A DNA stretch of 64,000 bases from Martinezella lusitana (lineage in GTDB: Bacteria; Pseudomonadota; Alphaproteobacteria; Rhizobiales; Rhizobiaceae), in NCBI RefSeq assembly GCF_900094565.1, contig NZ_FMAF01000001.1, positions 186,001 to 250,000 of the forward strand. The letters are read 5' to 3'. Positions 17,188 to 26,489 of this stretch are shown here, piece by piece. Positions within the stretch are counted from its first letter, which is position 1, and every line of letters begins with the position of its first letter. A program made the position numbers and the translations under genes. The notes beneath the pieces are model-generated. The model was given only the letters and a program-made list of their open reading frames with translations, ran no database searches and had not been told where the DNA came from.

Positions 17188-17940
17188 TCAAATGAAGGGC
17201 CGCTTGCCCGAATCAAGCCCGTCCCAACCGGCGATTTCGGCGAGCTTTTTCACGTCCAGAACGTTGCATCCGCGCTCCTGCCAGAGAATCAGCCCGCGTT
17301 CGGCCAGTTTTTTCAATGTCTTATTGGTATGGACAACGGAAAGGCCGAGTGTGTCGGCCACATGCTGCTGCGTGATCGGAATGACTTTGCTGCCATTGAA
17401 CAGCCGAAGGGCGCTGGCGCGCTGATACAGGTAGGCGATCAGATAGGCTGCTCGCTCGATTGCCGACCGGCGTCCGATGCTCAGCAGATGCTCATCCAGT
17501 ATTCGCTCTTCCCGGGCCGCAATCCAGGTCAGATCGAAGGCAAGAGGCGGATGGGAATTGTAGAGCGTCATCAATTCCGTGCGTTCAAAAACACAGAGCG
17601 ATATCGGCGAAAGCGCTTCGGTGGAGTGCTGCATCTCTCCCATGATCGAGCCCTGCAAGCCAACGAGATCGCCAGGCATGACATAGTTGAGAATCTGCCG
17701 GCGGCCGTCCTCGAGCGTCTTGTAACGGAAACCCCAGCCGGACAGGATCGTGAAGAGGTGGGCGCTGTGCGCACCTTCGAGGAAAATCGTGGCGCCCGCG
17801 TCGACGAGAAGCTCGCCCTTCTTGAAACTGCTGATGAAATTCAGCTCATCGCGGTCGAATTCGCGAAAATGCGGGAGAGACCTCAACGGACATTGTTGGC
17901 ATGGCGTTCGTTGCCCATGCATCGTCGCGGCCTTCGCCAT
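17188..17940 (-). CDS. Crp/Fnr family transcriptional regulator
   Basis: 250 aa. An N-terminal cyclic-nucleotide-binding-like beta-roll (about residues 25-140, ending near the GDLVGLQGSIMG loop) is followed by a dimer helix and a C-terminal winged helix with ITQQHVADTLGLSVVHTNKTLKKL as helix-turn-helix. The N terminus has C-x2-C (Cys14, Cys17 in PCQQCPLR), as in FNR/FixK-related rhizobial proteins, but further cysteines of a classical iron-sulfur FNR are not arranged in the usual way. GGGAGG 6 nt upstream fixes the start at 17940. The signal sensed is unknown. Confidence 0.85.
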   Translation of the reverse strand: MAKAATMHGQRTPCQQCPLRSLPHFREFDRDELNFISSFKKGELLVDAGATIFLEGAHSAHLFTILSGWGFRYKTLEDGRRQILNYVMPGDLVGLQGSIMGEMQHSTEALSPISLCVFERTELMTLYNSHPPLAFDLTWIAAREERILDEHLLSIGRRSAIERAAYLIAYLYQRASALRLFNGSKVIPITQQHVADTLGLSVVHTNKTLKKLAERGLILWQERGCNVLDVKKLAEIAGWDGLDSGKRPFI

Positions 17941-18025
17941 GGATCGCCTCCCTGAGTTGCATCAGCTCAAGCGGCAAGCCCGATAAGCTGCTGCAATATA
18001 AAGCACTCAGCGAAGCAAAGTTCCA

Positions 18026-18970
18026 TCAACGCGGGAAGTCCAGCCCCATCTCCCGGAAGCGCTCGGGGTCGTCTCCCCAGTTCTCGCGCACCTTCACGAA
18101 GAGGAAGAGATGCACGGGCTGCTCCAGGATCGCGGAGAGTTCCTTGCGCGATGCGGTGGAGATCGATTTGATCGCTTCACCGCCCTTGCCGAGCGCAATC
18201 TTCTTCTGACTTTCGCGCTCGACGTAGATCACCTGCTCGATACGAACAGAGCCATCCTTGCGCTCTTCCCACTTTTCCGTCTCGACATGCGAGGCGTAAG
18301 GGAGCTCCTGGTGGAGCCGCAGGAACAGTTTTTCACGGGTAATTTCGGCGGCGAGCTGACGCATCGGCAGATCCGAGATCTGATCCTCCGGATAATACCA
18401 AGGCCCTTCCGGCAGGGTCTTTGCCAGATAGTCCATAACATCGTCGCAACCGGAGCCGTTTTCGGCCGATACCATGAAGGTCTGCGTGAAGGCGATCTTC
18501 TCATTGGCAGCGGCGGCAAGCGCCAGCAGGTCCTCGCGGCGGACACGATCGATCTTGTTGAGAACGAGGATCTTCGGCTGAAAAACCTCCTTCAGCCCTT
18601 CGAGAATGGCCTCGGCGTCACCGCGCAATCCCCGCTCGCTGTCGATCAGCAGCATGATGAGATCGGCATCCTTGGCGCCGCCCCAGGCGGACGTCACCAT
18701 GGCGCGGTCGAGACGGCGGCGCGGCTTGAAGATGCCGGGCGTATCCATGAAAACGATCTGCGCATTGTTGTGGATGGCGATGCCGCGAACGATCGCGCGC
18801 GTGGTCTGCACCTTATGGCTGACGATCGAAACCTTGGCGCCGACGAGCCGGTTGAGCAGCGTCGACTTGCCGGCATTGGTCGGGCCGATGAGGGCCACAA
18901 AACCCGAATGGGTCGGACCGGTCTGTTCAACCGCGCCGTCGTCGGCGGGCGTGTCTTGCTGATTGGTCAT
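18026..18970 (-). CDS. era: GTPase Era
   Basis: 314 aa. Era binds the 3' end of 16S rRNA and checks 30S assembly. Nucleotide motifs: GPTNAGKS (29-36), the switch TT in VQTTRA, DTPG (76-79), NKID (138-141). The C-terminal KH domain shows the GKGGEAIKSI loop. The start ATG at 18970 lies 22 bp after rnc; a longer frame exists but adds 28 residues not found in Era proteins. The first about 20 residues are an acidic, Gln/Thr-rich extension. Part of the lepB-rnc-era operon. Confidence 0.96.
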   Translation of the reverse strand: MTNQQDTPADDGAVEQTGPTHSGFVALIGPTNAGKSTLLNRLVGAKVSIVSHKVQTTRAIVRGIAIHNNAQIVFMDTPGIFKPRRRLDRAMVTSAWGGAKDADLIMLLIDSERGLRGDAEAILEGLKEVFQPKILVLNKIDRVRREDLLALAAAANEKIAFTQTFMVSAENGSGCDDVMDYLAKTLPEGPWYYPEDQISDLPMRQLAAEITREKLFLRLHQELPYASHVETEKWEERKDGSVRIEQVIYVERESQKKIALGKGGEAIKSISTASRKELSAILEQPVHLFLFVKVRENWGDDPERFREMGLDFPR

Positions 18971-18992
18971 CTTTTCCGTCGTTTCCAGGCAG

Positions 18993-19712
18993 TCATTTCT
19001 CAGTCGACTGAGGCTGCCATATACCTTCGCGCTCCAAGATCCGCGTCGCCGCAACCTGTTCAGCCGCGCGTTTGGAGCGTTCTATTCCTGTCTCGGGCGC
19101 CGTTCCCGCCACTTCCACGGTCACCGTGAAGCGGGGATCATGATCCGGTCCGCTGCGATCATCAACCCTGTAGACCGGGGTGACGCCGAATTTCGCATGC
19201 GCCCATTCCTGCAATTCCGTCTTCGCGTCGCGCCTTGCGCCATCGGGCCGAATCGCGCGGCGCTCCCAATAACGCAGAATGAACTTGCGGGCCACTTCGA
19301 GGCCGCCATCCAGATAAAGCGCTGCAATCAGGCTTTCGACGACATCGGCACGCACATTGAGCATGCGCTTCCCGGTCAGCTTCTTCACGTCGGCGCCGGT
19401 GCGGATATAGAGATGCAGCTGCATTTCATCGGCGACTTCGGCGCAGGTATCGGCGCTGACCAACTGATTGAGGCGCACCGAAAGCTCGCCTTCGGTCGCC
19501 GTCCCGAACGTCTTGAACAGCAGCTCGGCGATGCACAGGCCAAGAACCCGGTCGCCGAGAAATTCCAGCCGCTCGTAGTTATCAGTCTTTTGCGTGCGGG
19601 CGCTGGCATGCGTCAGCGCCCAATCGAGGCGTTCCCTTTCGGCGAATTCGTAGCCTATCGCAGATTCAAGTTTGGCACGATCCGCCTGCGAAAGCGTCTG
19701 CACTTTCGTCAT
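18993..19712 (-). CDS. rnc: ribonuclease III
   Basis: 239 aa. RNase III cleaves double-stranded RNA in rRNA and mRNA processing. The catalytic signature ERLEFLGDRVLG (47-58) is intact, with the second acidic cluster further on (DVVESLIAALYLDGG), and a C-terminal dsRNA-binding domain (DAKTELQEWAHAKFG to SKRAAEQVAATRIL). The ATG at 19712 overlaps the lepB stop by 4 bp (ATGA), indicating translational coupling; the in-frame extension to 19757 lies inside lepB. Confidence 0.96.
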   Translation of the reverse strand: MTKVQTLSQADRAKLESAIGYEFAERERLDWALTHASARTQKTDNYERLEFLGDRVLGLCIAELLFKTFGTATEGELSVRLNQLVSADTCAEVADEMQLHLYIRTGADVKKLTGKRMLNVRADVVESLIAALYLDGGLEVARKFILRYWERRAIRPDGARRDAKTELQEWAHAKFGVTPVYRVDDRSGPDHDPRFTVTVEVAGTAPETGIERSKRAAEQVAATRILEREGIWQPQSTEK

Positions 19713-20455
19713 TCGACAACCTTGAAGAGGCGATCCCAACGCATGTTGGTCGGCCATTTCCAGATCTCGCGGAACGACGTGTCGTGCCCAAGCGAGAAGA
19801 AGATGATGCTGGCGCGGCCGATCAGGTTCTCAGCCGGCACATAGCCGACATCGAAGCGACTGTCGTCGGAATTGTCGCGATTATCACCCATCATGAAGTA
19901 GTGCCCAGCCGGGACGACGTATTCCTGGGTATTGTCACCGCGCGAGTTAGGCGAAAGATCCAGCGTGTCGTAGACCTTGCCCGTATCCGACAGCCGCTCG
20001 CTGTAGACGGGGATATTGTCGCCCGGCTCCTGGCTGTAATCCGACGAGAACGTGCCATGCGGCTCACGCGGCACGGCCTGGCCATTGATATAAAGAATAT
20101 CGTTCTTCACCTGGATGCGGTCGCCGGGCAACCCGATGACACGCTTGATATAGTCGACATCCGGATTCGGCGGGAAGCGGAAAACCACGACGTCGCCGCG
20201 CTTCGGTTCGCTGCCGAGGATACGGCCGCTGAACACGTCCGGCGAGAACGGCAGCGAATACTTCGAGTAGCCATAGGCGAACTTGTTGACGAAGATATAG
20301 TCGCCGACCAGCAGCGTCGGCATCATCGAACCGGACGGAATGGTGAATGGCTGAAATAGAACCGTGCGGATGATCATGGCCAGGACAAGCGCCTGAACGA
20401 TGACCTTGATGTTTTCCCACAGGGCGTTCTGCTGTTTTACGGCTTTCTCGGACAC
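19709..20455 (-). CDS. lepB: signal peptidase I
   Basis: 248 aa inner-membrane serine peptidase that removes signal peptides from exported proteins. There is one N-terminal span (VIVQALVLAMIIRTVLF). The catalytic Ser43 is in PSGSMMPTL and the general-base Lys104 in YIKRVIGLPGD. Later boxes include PAGHYFMMGDNRDNSDDSR. First of three overlapping or closely spaced genes (lepB-rnc-era), and 115 bp after acpS. Confidence 0.96.
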   Translation of the reverse strand: MSEKAVKQQNALWENIKVIVQALVLAMIIRTVLFQPFTIPSGSMMPTLLVGDYIFVNKFAYGYSKYSLPFSPDVFSGRILGSEPKRGDVVVFRFPPNPDVDYIKRVIGLPGDRIQVKNDILYINGQAVPREPHGTFSSDYSQEPGDNIPVYSERLSDTGKVYDTLDLSPNSRGDNTQEYVVPAGHYFMMGDNRDNSDDSRFDVGYVPAENLIGRASIIFFSLGHDTSFREIWKWPTNMRWDRLFKVVE

Positions 20456-20570
20456 GCAGTCTTATTCCTTTTTCGCACCCCACCGGCGCAACTTCCATTC
20501 AGGCACTCTCTACCCGCTTCATATCGCGGCGGCAATGGCACCGGTGCCAAAAGCGACATCCGGTGGCGAT

Positions 20571-20975
20571 TCAGCCGTCCATCGGCAGCGCCTCGATGAT
20601 CACAAAGGCCTGAGCAAGAGGAAAATCATCCGTTATCGTCAAATGAATGGCGGCGCGATGATTTGCCGGCAGCATGGCGGCCAGCCTTTCGGCTGCCCCG
20701 CCGGTCAACTGCATCGTCGGCTTGCCGCTCGGCAGATTGACGACGCCCATGTCGCGCCAGAAGACACCCTGCGCCAGACCGGTGCCCAACGCCTTGGAGC
20801 AGGCCTCCTTGGCGGCAAAGCGCTTGGCATAGGAGGCGGCCTTGTTCTTGCGGCGCTCGGACTTGGCCCGCTCTATGTCGGTGAAACAGCGCTCCGTGAA
20901 GCGGACGCCGAAGCGCTCTATCGTCTTTTCGACGCGGCGGATATCGATGAGATCGCTGCCTATCCCGATGATCAT
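20571..20975 (-). CDS. acpS: holo-[acyl-carrier-protein] synthase
   Basis: 134 aa. Transfers the 4'-phosphopantetheine arm of coenzyme A to acyl carrier protein. Mg2+/CoA-binding motifs are GIGSDLIDI (Asp8) at the N terminus and [14 protein letters not shown] with the conserved Glu. Length fits the AcpS class. It lies between the DUF2062 gene and lepB on the same strand. Confidence 0.95.
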   Translation of the reverse strand: MIIGIGSDLIDIRRVEKTIERFGVRFTERCFTDIERAKSERRKNKAASYAKRFAAKEACSKALGTGLAQGVFWRDMGVVNLPSGKPTMQLTGGAAERLAAMLPANHRAAIHLTITDDFPLAQAFVIIEALPMDG

Positions 20976-21015
20976 GAGAAGGCCCTCCAGCCGGCCGGGG
21001 CGCAGTCAGGCTTCG

Positions 21016-21606
21016 TCAAACGCTCGACGCGTTGTCGACAAGCGCCAGGCGCTCGCGGGCACGCTCCATCAGGCGCTCCTTGCGGCGCGTCTTGAAGGTC
21101 TTCACGCCATAATAGGTCAGAGCGTAGACGATCACGCCCGAAACGATCGCCGGGGGAATGCCGCCGATCAGCATCGGCTTCAAAACCGGGTCCCAAATCT
21201 GCAGGAGATCGCCCTTGTGCCACAACGCCGGCAGATCGATGCTGCCACCGCCCTGACCGCCGCTGTCGCGCGCCAGGATCAGATGGCCGATTTCCCAGGT
21301 GAAGGCCCAGATGAAGGGGTAGGTAATAGGATTGCCGGCTGCCAGGCAGCCGAGGGCGGAGGCGATGACGTTGCCGCCGATCAGATAGGCGATGATGATC
21401 GCCATCACAAAGTGCACGCCGATGAACGGCGTCCAGGACACGACGATACCCGCCGCAAAACCGGCCGCAACCGAGTGCGGCGAGGCGGCAAGGCGGACGA
21501 GACGCTTACCAAAATATTGGAACGAACGAAGGAAACCCTTGCGGGGCCAAATGTGCTCCCGCAGTTTTTCTTTCAGTGTCAGTGGTTTTCGGCGACGAAA
21601 CAGCAT
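21016..21606 (-). CDS. DUF2062 membrane protein
   Basis: 196 aa. A basic N terminus (FRRRKPLTLKEKLREHIWPRKG) is followed by three or four hydrophobic segments; AGFAAGIVVSWTPFIGVH and AAGNPITYPFIW are the conserved DUF2062 pieces. The C-terminal tail is strongly basic (KTFKTRRKERLMERARERL). The function is unknown. It is regularly found next to acpS in rhizobia and is 40 bp upstream of acpS here. Confidence 0.85.
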   Translation of the reverse strand: MLFRRRKPLTLKEKLREHIWPRKGFLRSFQYFGKRLVRLAASPHSVAAGFAAGIVVSWTPFIGVHFVMAIIIAYLIGGNVIASALGCLAAGNPITYPFIWAFTWEIGHLILARDSGGQGGGSIDLPALWHKGDLLQIWDPVLKPMLIGGIPPAIVSGVIVYALTYYGVKTFKTRRKERLMERARERLALVDNASSV

Positions 21607-21827
21607 GCGGCTTATCTAGTGCACTGGGGGCCGTCATGACAAGACCGGCCAAGCATATCACGCGCTGATTAAGAACCGAAAGTGCGGCCCTTTTTGGGAG
21701 CGTCACCTGTTCAGGGGCAGGAAAGAGAACGCCCTGACATTTTCTGGAAGCATTATCGCAAGTTGGCGACTGCTCCAAGGGCGCAACAATGGCGCGCCCC
21801 TCCTGGTCTTTAAAGTATTAACAGCTA

Positions 21828-21977
21828 TTAACGCTGGCGGAACAGACCGCGGTCGACCTGACGCTGACGATATTCAAGGTCAAAACGGTCGTGCGAGCCG
21901 TTCAGATAAGCCATTTCGCGTTCTTCAACACTCGGAACACGCAGGGCGCGGGCGAATTTCTTGATCGGGCTAAACAT
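21828..21977 (-). CDS. DUF3563 family small protein (49 aa)
   Basis: A short gene: ATG at 21977, TAA at 21830-21828. The product begins MFSPIKKFARALRVPS, continues with EEREMAYLNGS and DRFDLEYRQRQVDRG, and ends FRQR. This is the DUF3563 pattern of Rhizobiales small proteins. GAGAGAAG precedes the ATG at good spacing. It is highly charged with no membrane segment. The function is unknown. It is alone between rsh and the DUF2062 gene. Confidence 0.8.
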   Translation of the reverse strand: MFSPIKKFARALRVPSVEEREMAYLNGSHDRFDLEYRQRQVDRGLFRQR

Positions 21978-22169
21978 TGTCTTCTCTCATCTTTGTTTCG
22001 TTTCTTCGATGACCAGAAGATAGGCTGGACGGAGGTCAATTACCACCGCTCTAAAATAGACACAGCAATGCGTTCAGTGCATACCTATCCAGAAAGCCGC
22101 TCGAATTTGGTCATAAAATGATCACAAAATATGCAGCCTGCACTGGATCGACAGCGGCGGCGGCCGATG

Positions 22170-24398
22170 TCACTCGTAAAGCCGCTTCACCGTCGCGATG
22201 CAATCAAGTTCCTTGAGCTGCACGAGAAGCTGGTTGAGCTGACGCAGATCCCAGACCTCGACATCCAACGCCATCTCGGTGAAATCGGCGGCAACGCGAA
22301 CCGTGTTGAGGATGCGGATGTTCACGTCGATATCGGCAACGGTCTGCGCGACCTTGGCGAGCGTCCCGGGTTCATTCAGCGCGTTGATGAGGACACGGGC
22401 GGTAAAACGGGATTTGTTGGCCTCGTCCAGATCCCAGCGCACATCGATCCACCGTTCCGGCTCATCGTCGAACCGTTGCAGGATCGGCGACTGGATCGGA
22501 TATATGGTGATGCCCTTGCCCTTTTCCATGATACCGACAATGCGGTCGCCGGGCACGGCGCCCGTCGGTGCGAAATGCACTTCGACATTGGCTGCCAGGC
22601 CACGGATCGGCGGCGCATCGGCGCCGTCGGCGAGATCGGCCTTGTTCTTGCCGGGGATCTTGAAGATCATCCCAGCGGCACTGTGAACATTGAACCAGCC
22701 CTCGTCGCCGGCGGGCTTGACGGTCACGCGTTCGTCCTGGTGGTCGGGATAGACGGCGCGCAGAACGTCGAGCGACGACATTTCCCCTCGCCCGACCGCA
22801 GCAATGGCATCCTCGACATCCTTCTGGCCGAGACGATGCAGGGCAGGCTTCAATGCTTCCCGCGAGAAGACCTTGCCGGCACGCTCGAAGGTACGCTCCA
22901 GAATGCGATGGCCGAGGCCGGCATATTGCTTGCGAATGGCAAGCCGGGTGGCGCGGCGAATGGCGGCGCGTGCCTTGCCGGTCACGACGATCTCTTCCCA
23001 GGCGGCCGGCGGCACCTGCACGCCGGAGCGGATGATCTCGACCTCATCGCCGTTGGTCAGCCGCGTGACCAGCGGCATGATGCGGCCGTTGATCTTGGCC
23101 CCGACCGTGGTGTCGCCGATATTCGTGTGGACGGCATAGGCAAAGTCGATCGGCGTGGCGCCGCGCGGCAAGGCAATCAGCTTGCCCTTGGGCGTGAAGC
23201 AGAAGACCTGATCCTGGAACAGCTCGAGCTTCGTATGCTCGAGGAACTCTTCCGGGCTGTCGCCCTCGGCCAGCGCCTCGATGGTATGACGCAACCAGGA
23301 GTAGGCATTGCTTTCGCGCGACAGGAGCTCGCCGTCGCCGTTGTTGCCGGTACTGGTGCTGGTGCCGTCCTTGTAGAGCGTGTGGGCGGCAATGCCGAAT
23401 TCGGCGATCTCATGCATGCGCTTGGTGCGAATCTGCAGTTCGATGCGCTGACTGGAGGGGCCGACGATCGTCGTGTGCAGCGAGCGGTAGTCATTCTGCT
23501 TCGGCGTCGAGATATAGTCCTTGAAGCGGCCCGGAACGACGCGCCAGCGCGTATGCACGATGCCGAGCGCGCGGTAGCAGGACGGAATATCGTCGACGAG
23601 AAGACGGAAACCGTAAATGTCTGAAAGCTGCTCGAAGGACAGCGACTTCGACTGCATCTTACGGAAGACCGAATAGGGCTTTTTCAGCCGGCCCTTGACC
23701 ATGGCATTGGCAAGGCCGTTGGCGACCAGCAGGTCACGCAGTTCGGTCTCGATCTTCTTGACCAGGCCTTCGTTGCGCCGCGACAGCTCTTCCAGGCGCT
23801 TGGTGACGGTATCGTGCGCCTCGGGATTGATGTGGCGGAAGGAAAGCTCCTCCAACTCCTCGCGCATATCCTGCATGCCCATGCGGCCGGCAAGCGGCGC
23901 ATAGATTTCCATCGTCTCTTCGGAAATGCGGGCGCGCTTTTCCGGCGACATGTGATCGAGCGTCCGCATATTGTGCAGGCGATCGGCGAGTTTCACCAGA
24001 AGCACGCGGACGTCGTCGGAAATGGCGAGCAGCAGCTTGCGCAGGTTTTCCGCCTGCTTCGCCTTCTTGGTGACGAGATCGAGCTTCTTGATCTTGGTCA
24101 GGCCTTCGACCAGACGGCCGATATCCTCGCCGAACAATTCGTCGATCTCGGCGCGCGTCGCCGTCGTATCCTCGATCGTATCATGAAGGAGAGCGACCGC
24201 GATGGTCGACTCGTCCAGACGCATGTCCGTCAGAATGGCAGCAACTTCGAGAGGATGGGAAATATAGGGATCGCCGCTGGCACGTTTCTGCTGGCCATGC
24301 TTCTGCATCGCATAAACATAGGCCTTGTTTAGCAGAGCTTCGTTGGCATCGGGCTTGTATTTCTGCACGCGCTCAACAAGCTCGTATTGCCGCATCAT
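22170..24398 (-). CDS. rsh: bifunctional (p)ppGpp synthetase/hydrolase (Rsh/SpoT type)
   Basis: 742 aa, full length. Domains in order: HD hydrolase (about 25-180, with LLHDTIEDT; His72-Asp73), nucleotidyltransferase synthetase (about 230-350, with YRSLHTTIVGP and ELQIRT), TGS (about 390-450, GATPIDFAYAVHTNIGD) and a C-terminal ACT domain. The HD residues are intact, so hydrolase activity is expected. It is the single long RelA/SpoT protein of most alphaproteobacteria, controlling the stringent response. The start may be 24398 or 24395 (MM). It follows rpoZ, but a terminator lies between them. Confidence 0.95.
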   Translation of the reverse strand: MMRQYELVERVQKYKPDANEALLNKAYVYAMQKHGQQKRASGDPYISHPLEVAAILTDMRLDESTIAVALLHDTIEDTTATRAEIDELFGEDIGRLVEGLTKIKKLDLVTKKAKQAENLRKLLLAISDDVRVLLVKLADRLHNMRTLDHMSPEKRARISEETMEIYAPLAGRMGMQDMREELEELSFRHINPEAHDTVTKRLEELSRRNEGLVKKIETELRDLLVANGLANAMVKGRLKKPYSVFRKMQSKSLSFEQLSDIYGFRLLVDDIPSCYRALGIVHTRWRVVPGRFKDYISTPKQNDYRSLHTTIVGPSSQRIELQIRTKRMHEIAEFGIAAHTLYKDGTSTSTGNNGDGELLSRESNAYSWLRHTIEALAEGDSPEEFLEHTKLELFQDQVFCFTPKGKLIALPRGATPIDFAYAVHTNIGDTTVGAKINGRIMPLVTRLTNGDEVEIIRSGVQVPPAAWEEIVVTGKARAAIRRATRLAIRKQYAGLGHRILERTFERAGKVFSREALKPALHRLGQKDVEDAIAAVGRGEMSSLDVLRAVYPDHQDERVTVKPAGDEGWFNVHSAAGMIFKIPGKNKADLADGADAPPIRGLAANVEVHFAPTGAVPGDRIVGIMEKGKGITIYPIQSPILQRFDDEPERWIDVRWDLDEANKSRFTARVLINALNEPGTLAKVAQTVADIDVNIRILNTVRVAADFTEMALDVEVWDLRQLNQLLVQLKELDCIATVKRLYE

Positions 24399-24414
24399 TC
24401 CAAAGCTACTCCCG

Positions 24415-24449
24415 CCAAAACAAAAGCGCGCCAGTCATATGACCGGCGC
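24415..24449 (-). terminator. rho-independent terminator after rpoZ
   Basis: On the minus strand an 11-bp near-perfect stem (GCGCCGGTCAT with ATGACTGGCGC, one G-T pair; 24449-24428) is followed by GCTTTTGTTTT. It lies between rpoZ and rsh and suggests that rsh has its own promoter or depends on read-through. Confidence 0.6.
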
Positions 24450-24498
24450 ACGCATCCCCTCATCATATCGCTCCTGCCCGGAGCATCAAGCTCGACGA

Positions 24499-24900
24499 TC
24501 AGTAATCGTCGCTTTTTTCCGGCGGAACCAGGCCTTCGATGCCCGCCAGAAGCTCTTCTTCCGACATCTGGTCGAAAGTAACGGCTTCCGGGAGATCTTC
24601 TTCCTCGTCGCTGGAGGCGGAAGCGCCGCCGGTCGCCAGCAGGCTTGCCGGATCCGGCTCGGGCTCGTCGATCTCGACATGCTTCTGCAGCGAGTGGATC
24701 AGGTCTTCCTTGAGATCGTCCGGAGACAGGGTCTCGTCGGCGATTTCGCGCAGCGCAACGACGGGATTCTTGTCGTTGTCGCGATCGATCGTGATCGAGG
24801 AGCCCTGCGAAATCAGGCGGGCGCGGTGGCTGGCGAGCAGCACGAGCTCGAACCGGTTCTCAACTTTATCAATGCAATCTTCTACTGTGACACGGGCCAT
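24499..24900 (-). CDS. rpoZ: RNA polymerase omega subunit
   Basis: 133 aa. Omega helps assemble RNA polymerase by binding the beta' subunit. The N-terminal 60 residues are the conserved omega core ([20 protein letters not shown], then [14 protein letters not shown]). The C-terminal half is an acidic low-complexity tail ([15 protein letters not shown]), usual in rhizobia. It is upstream of rsh, the common rpoZ-spoT arrangement. Confidence 0.95.
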   Translation of the reverse strand: MARVTVEDCIDKVENRFELVLLASHRARLISQGSSITIDRDNDKNPVVALREIADETLSPDDLKEDLIHSLQKHVEIDEPEPDPASLLATGGASASSDEEEDLPEAVTFDQMSEEELLAGIEGLVPPEKSDDY

Positions 24901-25210
24901 TGCCTGTCCTTTGCGGTCGTGATGTCGTCATCATGTCTCGGAGTAGACACGCCGATACAAGCAAACGAAGGCAAATTCAAGTTTTTCCTGTTTGAGTGCT
25001 CTCGCGCCATCCCAGAAGGTGCTAAAATTCCCCTAGACAAATAGCTAGTTCTACCTAAGATTGCTTGGAATATCGCCTTTCGTGCCCTAAATCTCGATTA
25101 TATGAATAATTCATAAAGTAATACGAATTATTCTGCAATGCCATACAAGGCCTTGTTTTAGCTTCACTTTGAAAAAATAATGCATTTTTGTAACAGTGGA
25201 TATGTAAGCG
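24901..25210. other. divergent intergenic region of rpoZ and the NYN gene
   Basis: 310 bp, clearly AT-richer than its surroundings from about 25020 on. No ORF is credible. It contains the inverted repeat listed separately (25104-25133) and must hold the rpoZ promoter and that of the NYN gene. Confidence 0.4.
25104..25133. repeat. inverted repeat upstream of the NYN gene
   Basis: Perfect 9-bp arms GAATAATTC (25104-25112) and GAATTATTC (25125-25133) around a 12-nt AT-rich spacer. It ends 77 bp before the NYN start codon. No U-tract follows, so a protein-binding site or mRNA leader hairpin is more likely than a terminator. Confidence 0.5.
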
Positions 25211-25798
25211 ATGTTTGACCCACGCGAAAAAATTGCCCTTTTTATAGACGGCGCCAATCTTTACGCTGCATCGAAGAGCCTCGGCTTCGATATCGACTAT
25301 CGTAAGCTTCTGAAAGCATTTCAGAAACGCGGATATCTGCTGCGTGCCTATTATTACACGGCGCTTATCGAAGACCAGGAATACTCCTCGATCCGCCCGC
25401 TGATCGATTGGCTTGATTATAACGGCTACAAGGTCGTCACCAAGCCGGCCAAGGAATTCACCGATTCCATGGGACGCCGCAAGATCAAGGGCAACATGGA
25501 CATCGAGTTGGCGATCGACGCCATGGAGCAATCGGAAACCGTCGACCATCTGGTGATCTTCTCCGGAGACGGCGATTTCACCACCCTGGTGGAAGCGCTG
25601 CAGCGCCGTGGCCGCAAGGTCTCGGTCATCTCGACCATGGCAACCCAGCCTCCGATGATCGCCGACGACCTGCGTCGTCAGGCTGATCATTTCATCGATC
25701 TCGTGTCCTTGAAAGCTGAAATCGGACGCGAACCGTCGGAGCGCCCTCAGCGTTCGGCCGAGGTAAGCCATGCGCAAACGGATGCCGACGAGCAATAG
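25211..25798 (+). CDS. NYN/LabA-like (DUF88) PIN-fold protein
   Basis: 195 aa. The NYN domain is a PIN-like predicted ribonuclease fold; acidic metal ligands are visible in FIDGANLYAA (Asp13), in KGNMDIELAIDAM, and in IFSGDGDFTTLV. All the acidic positions expected for nuclease activity are there. The last 30 residues are a hydrophilic tail. Predicted role: RNA cleavage or turnover, target unknown. It is the only plus-strand gene among rpoZ, rsh, smpB and dapA, and converges on smpB. Confidence 0.88.
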   Translation: MFDPREKIALFIDGANLYAASKSLGFDIDYRKLLKAFQKRGYLLRAYYYTALIEDQEYSSIRPLIDWLDYNGYKVVTKPAKEFTDSMGRRKIKGNMDIELAIDAMEQSETVDHLVIFSGDGDFTTLVEALQRRGRKVSVISTMATQPPMIADDLRRQADHFIDLVSLKAEIGREPSERPQRSAEVSHAQTDADEQ

Positions 25799-25870
25799 AG
25801 CCGGCAAGGTTTTCGCCGGCAACCTGTCGGCCATGCCTGACCTATGCCCCGCGCTGGCCTGCCGCCGCCC

Positions 25871-26350
25871 TTACCGGTTGTCCTTCAACAGCCGGCTCTT
25901 CTGCCGATTCCAATCGCGCTCCTTCTCGGATTCGCGCTTGTCGTGCAGCTTCTTACCCTTGGCGAGGGCCAGTTCCAGCTTTGCGCGGCCGTTGTCGTTG
26001 AAATAGATCTTCAACGGGACCAGCGTCATGCCCTCGCGATTGATGGCGGAGCGCAGCCGGCCGATCTCGCGGCTGGAAAGCAGCAATTTACGGCGGCGCC
26101 GCGGCTCGTGATTGAAGCGGTTCGCCTGCAGATATTCCGGCAGATAGGAATTGATGAGCCAGATCTCGCCACCTTCGTCCGAAGCGTAGGATTCGGCGAT
26201 GTTGGCCTTGCCTTCGCGCAAGGACTTGACCTCCGTGCCCATCAGCACGATCCCTGCCTCATAGGTATCGATGATCTCGTAGTTGAAGCGGGCCTTGCGG
26301 TTTTCCGCCACTATCTTGTTGACTACGCGTTGGCTGCCTTTGGGGGCCAT
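25871..26350 (-). CDS. smpB: SsrA-binding protein SmpB
   Basis: 159 aa. SmpB binds tmRNA and brings it to stalled ribosomes for trans-translation. Conserved segments: [56 protein letters not shown], and the C-terminal tail [15 protein letters not shown] that enters the ribosomal A site. Likely cotranscribed from dapA (139 bp upstream). The tmRNA gene is not in the window. Confidence 0.96.
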   Translation of the reverse strand: MAPKGSQRVVNKIVAENRKARFNYEIIDTYEAGIVLMGTEVKSLREGKANIAESYASDEGGEIWLINSYLPEYLQANRFNHEPRRRRKLLLSSREIGRLRSAINREGMTLVPLKIYFNDNGRAKLELALAKGKKLHDKRESEKERDWNRQKSRLLKDNR

Positions 26351-26489
26351 GATTTTTCTTCTTCTTTTCTTATGTCATTCCGGCGGCAGCCGTCGGCGCG
26401 CCAAGTTCCTGTACCCTAAATAGGCGAGACCGCCCTCCTTGTGAAGAGAGCGGCCCGGCGGAGATTCCAGCGATACGCTTGCTATACGC

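Noticed and set aside
17957..17970. FNR-box-like TTGCATCAGCTCAA before the Crp/Fnr gene
   Set aside because: Only one half-site is close to TTGAT/ATCAA and it lies near the ribosome site; too degenerate to list as an operator.
21811..21836. Close TTAA half-sites near the DUF3563 stop codon
   Set aside because: Spacing between half-sites is 4 or 6, not 7, and the position is downstream of the only nearby gene.
22131..23624. 497-codon open frame on the plus strand
   Set aside because: It is antisense to rsh, whose domains are intact; long antisense frames are common in this high-GC DNA and the translation has no family features.
25799..25870. GCCGGC-N9-GCCGGC hairpin between the NYN and smpB genes
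   Set aside because: Short stem without a U-tract on either side; cannot be called a terminator with confidence.
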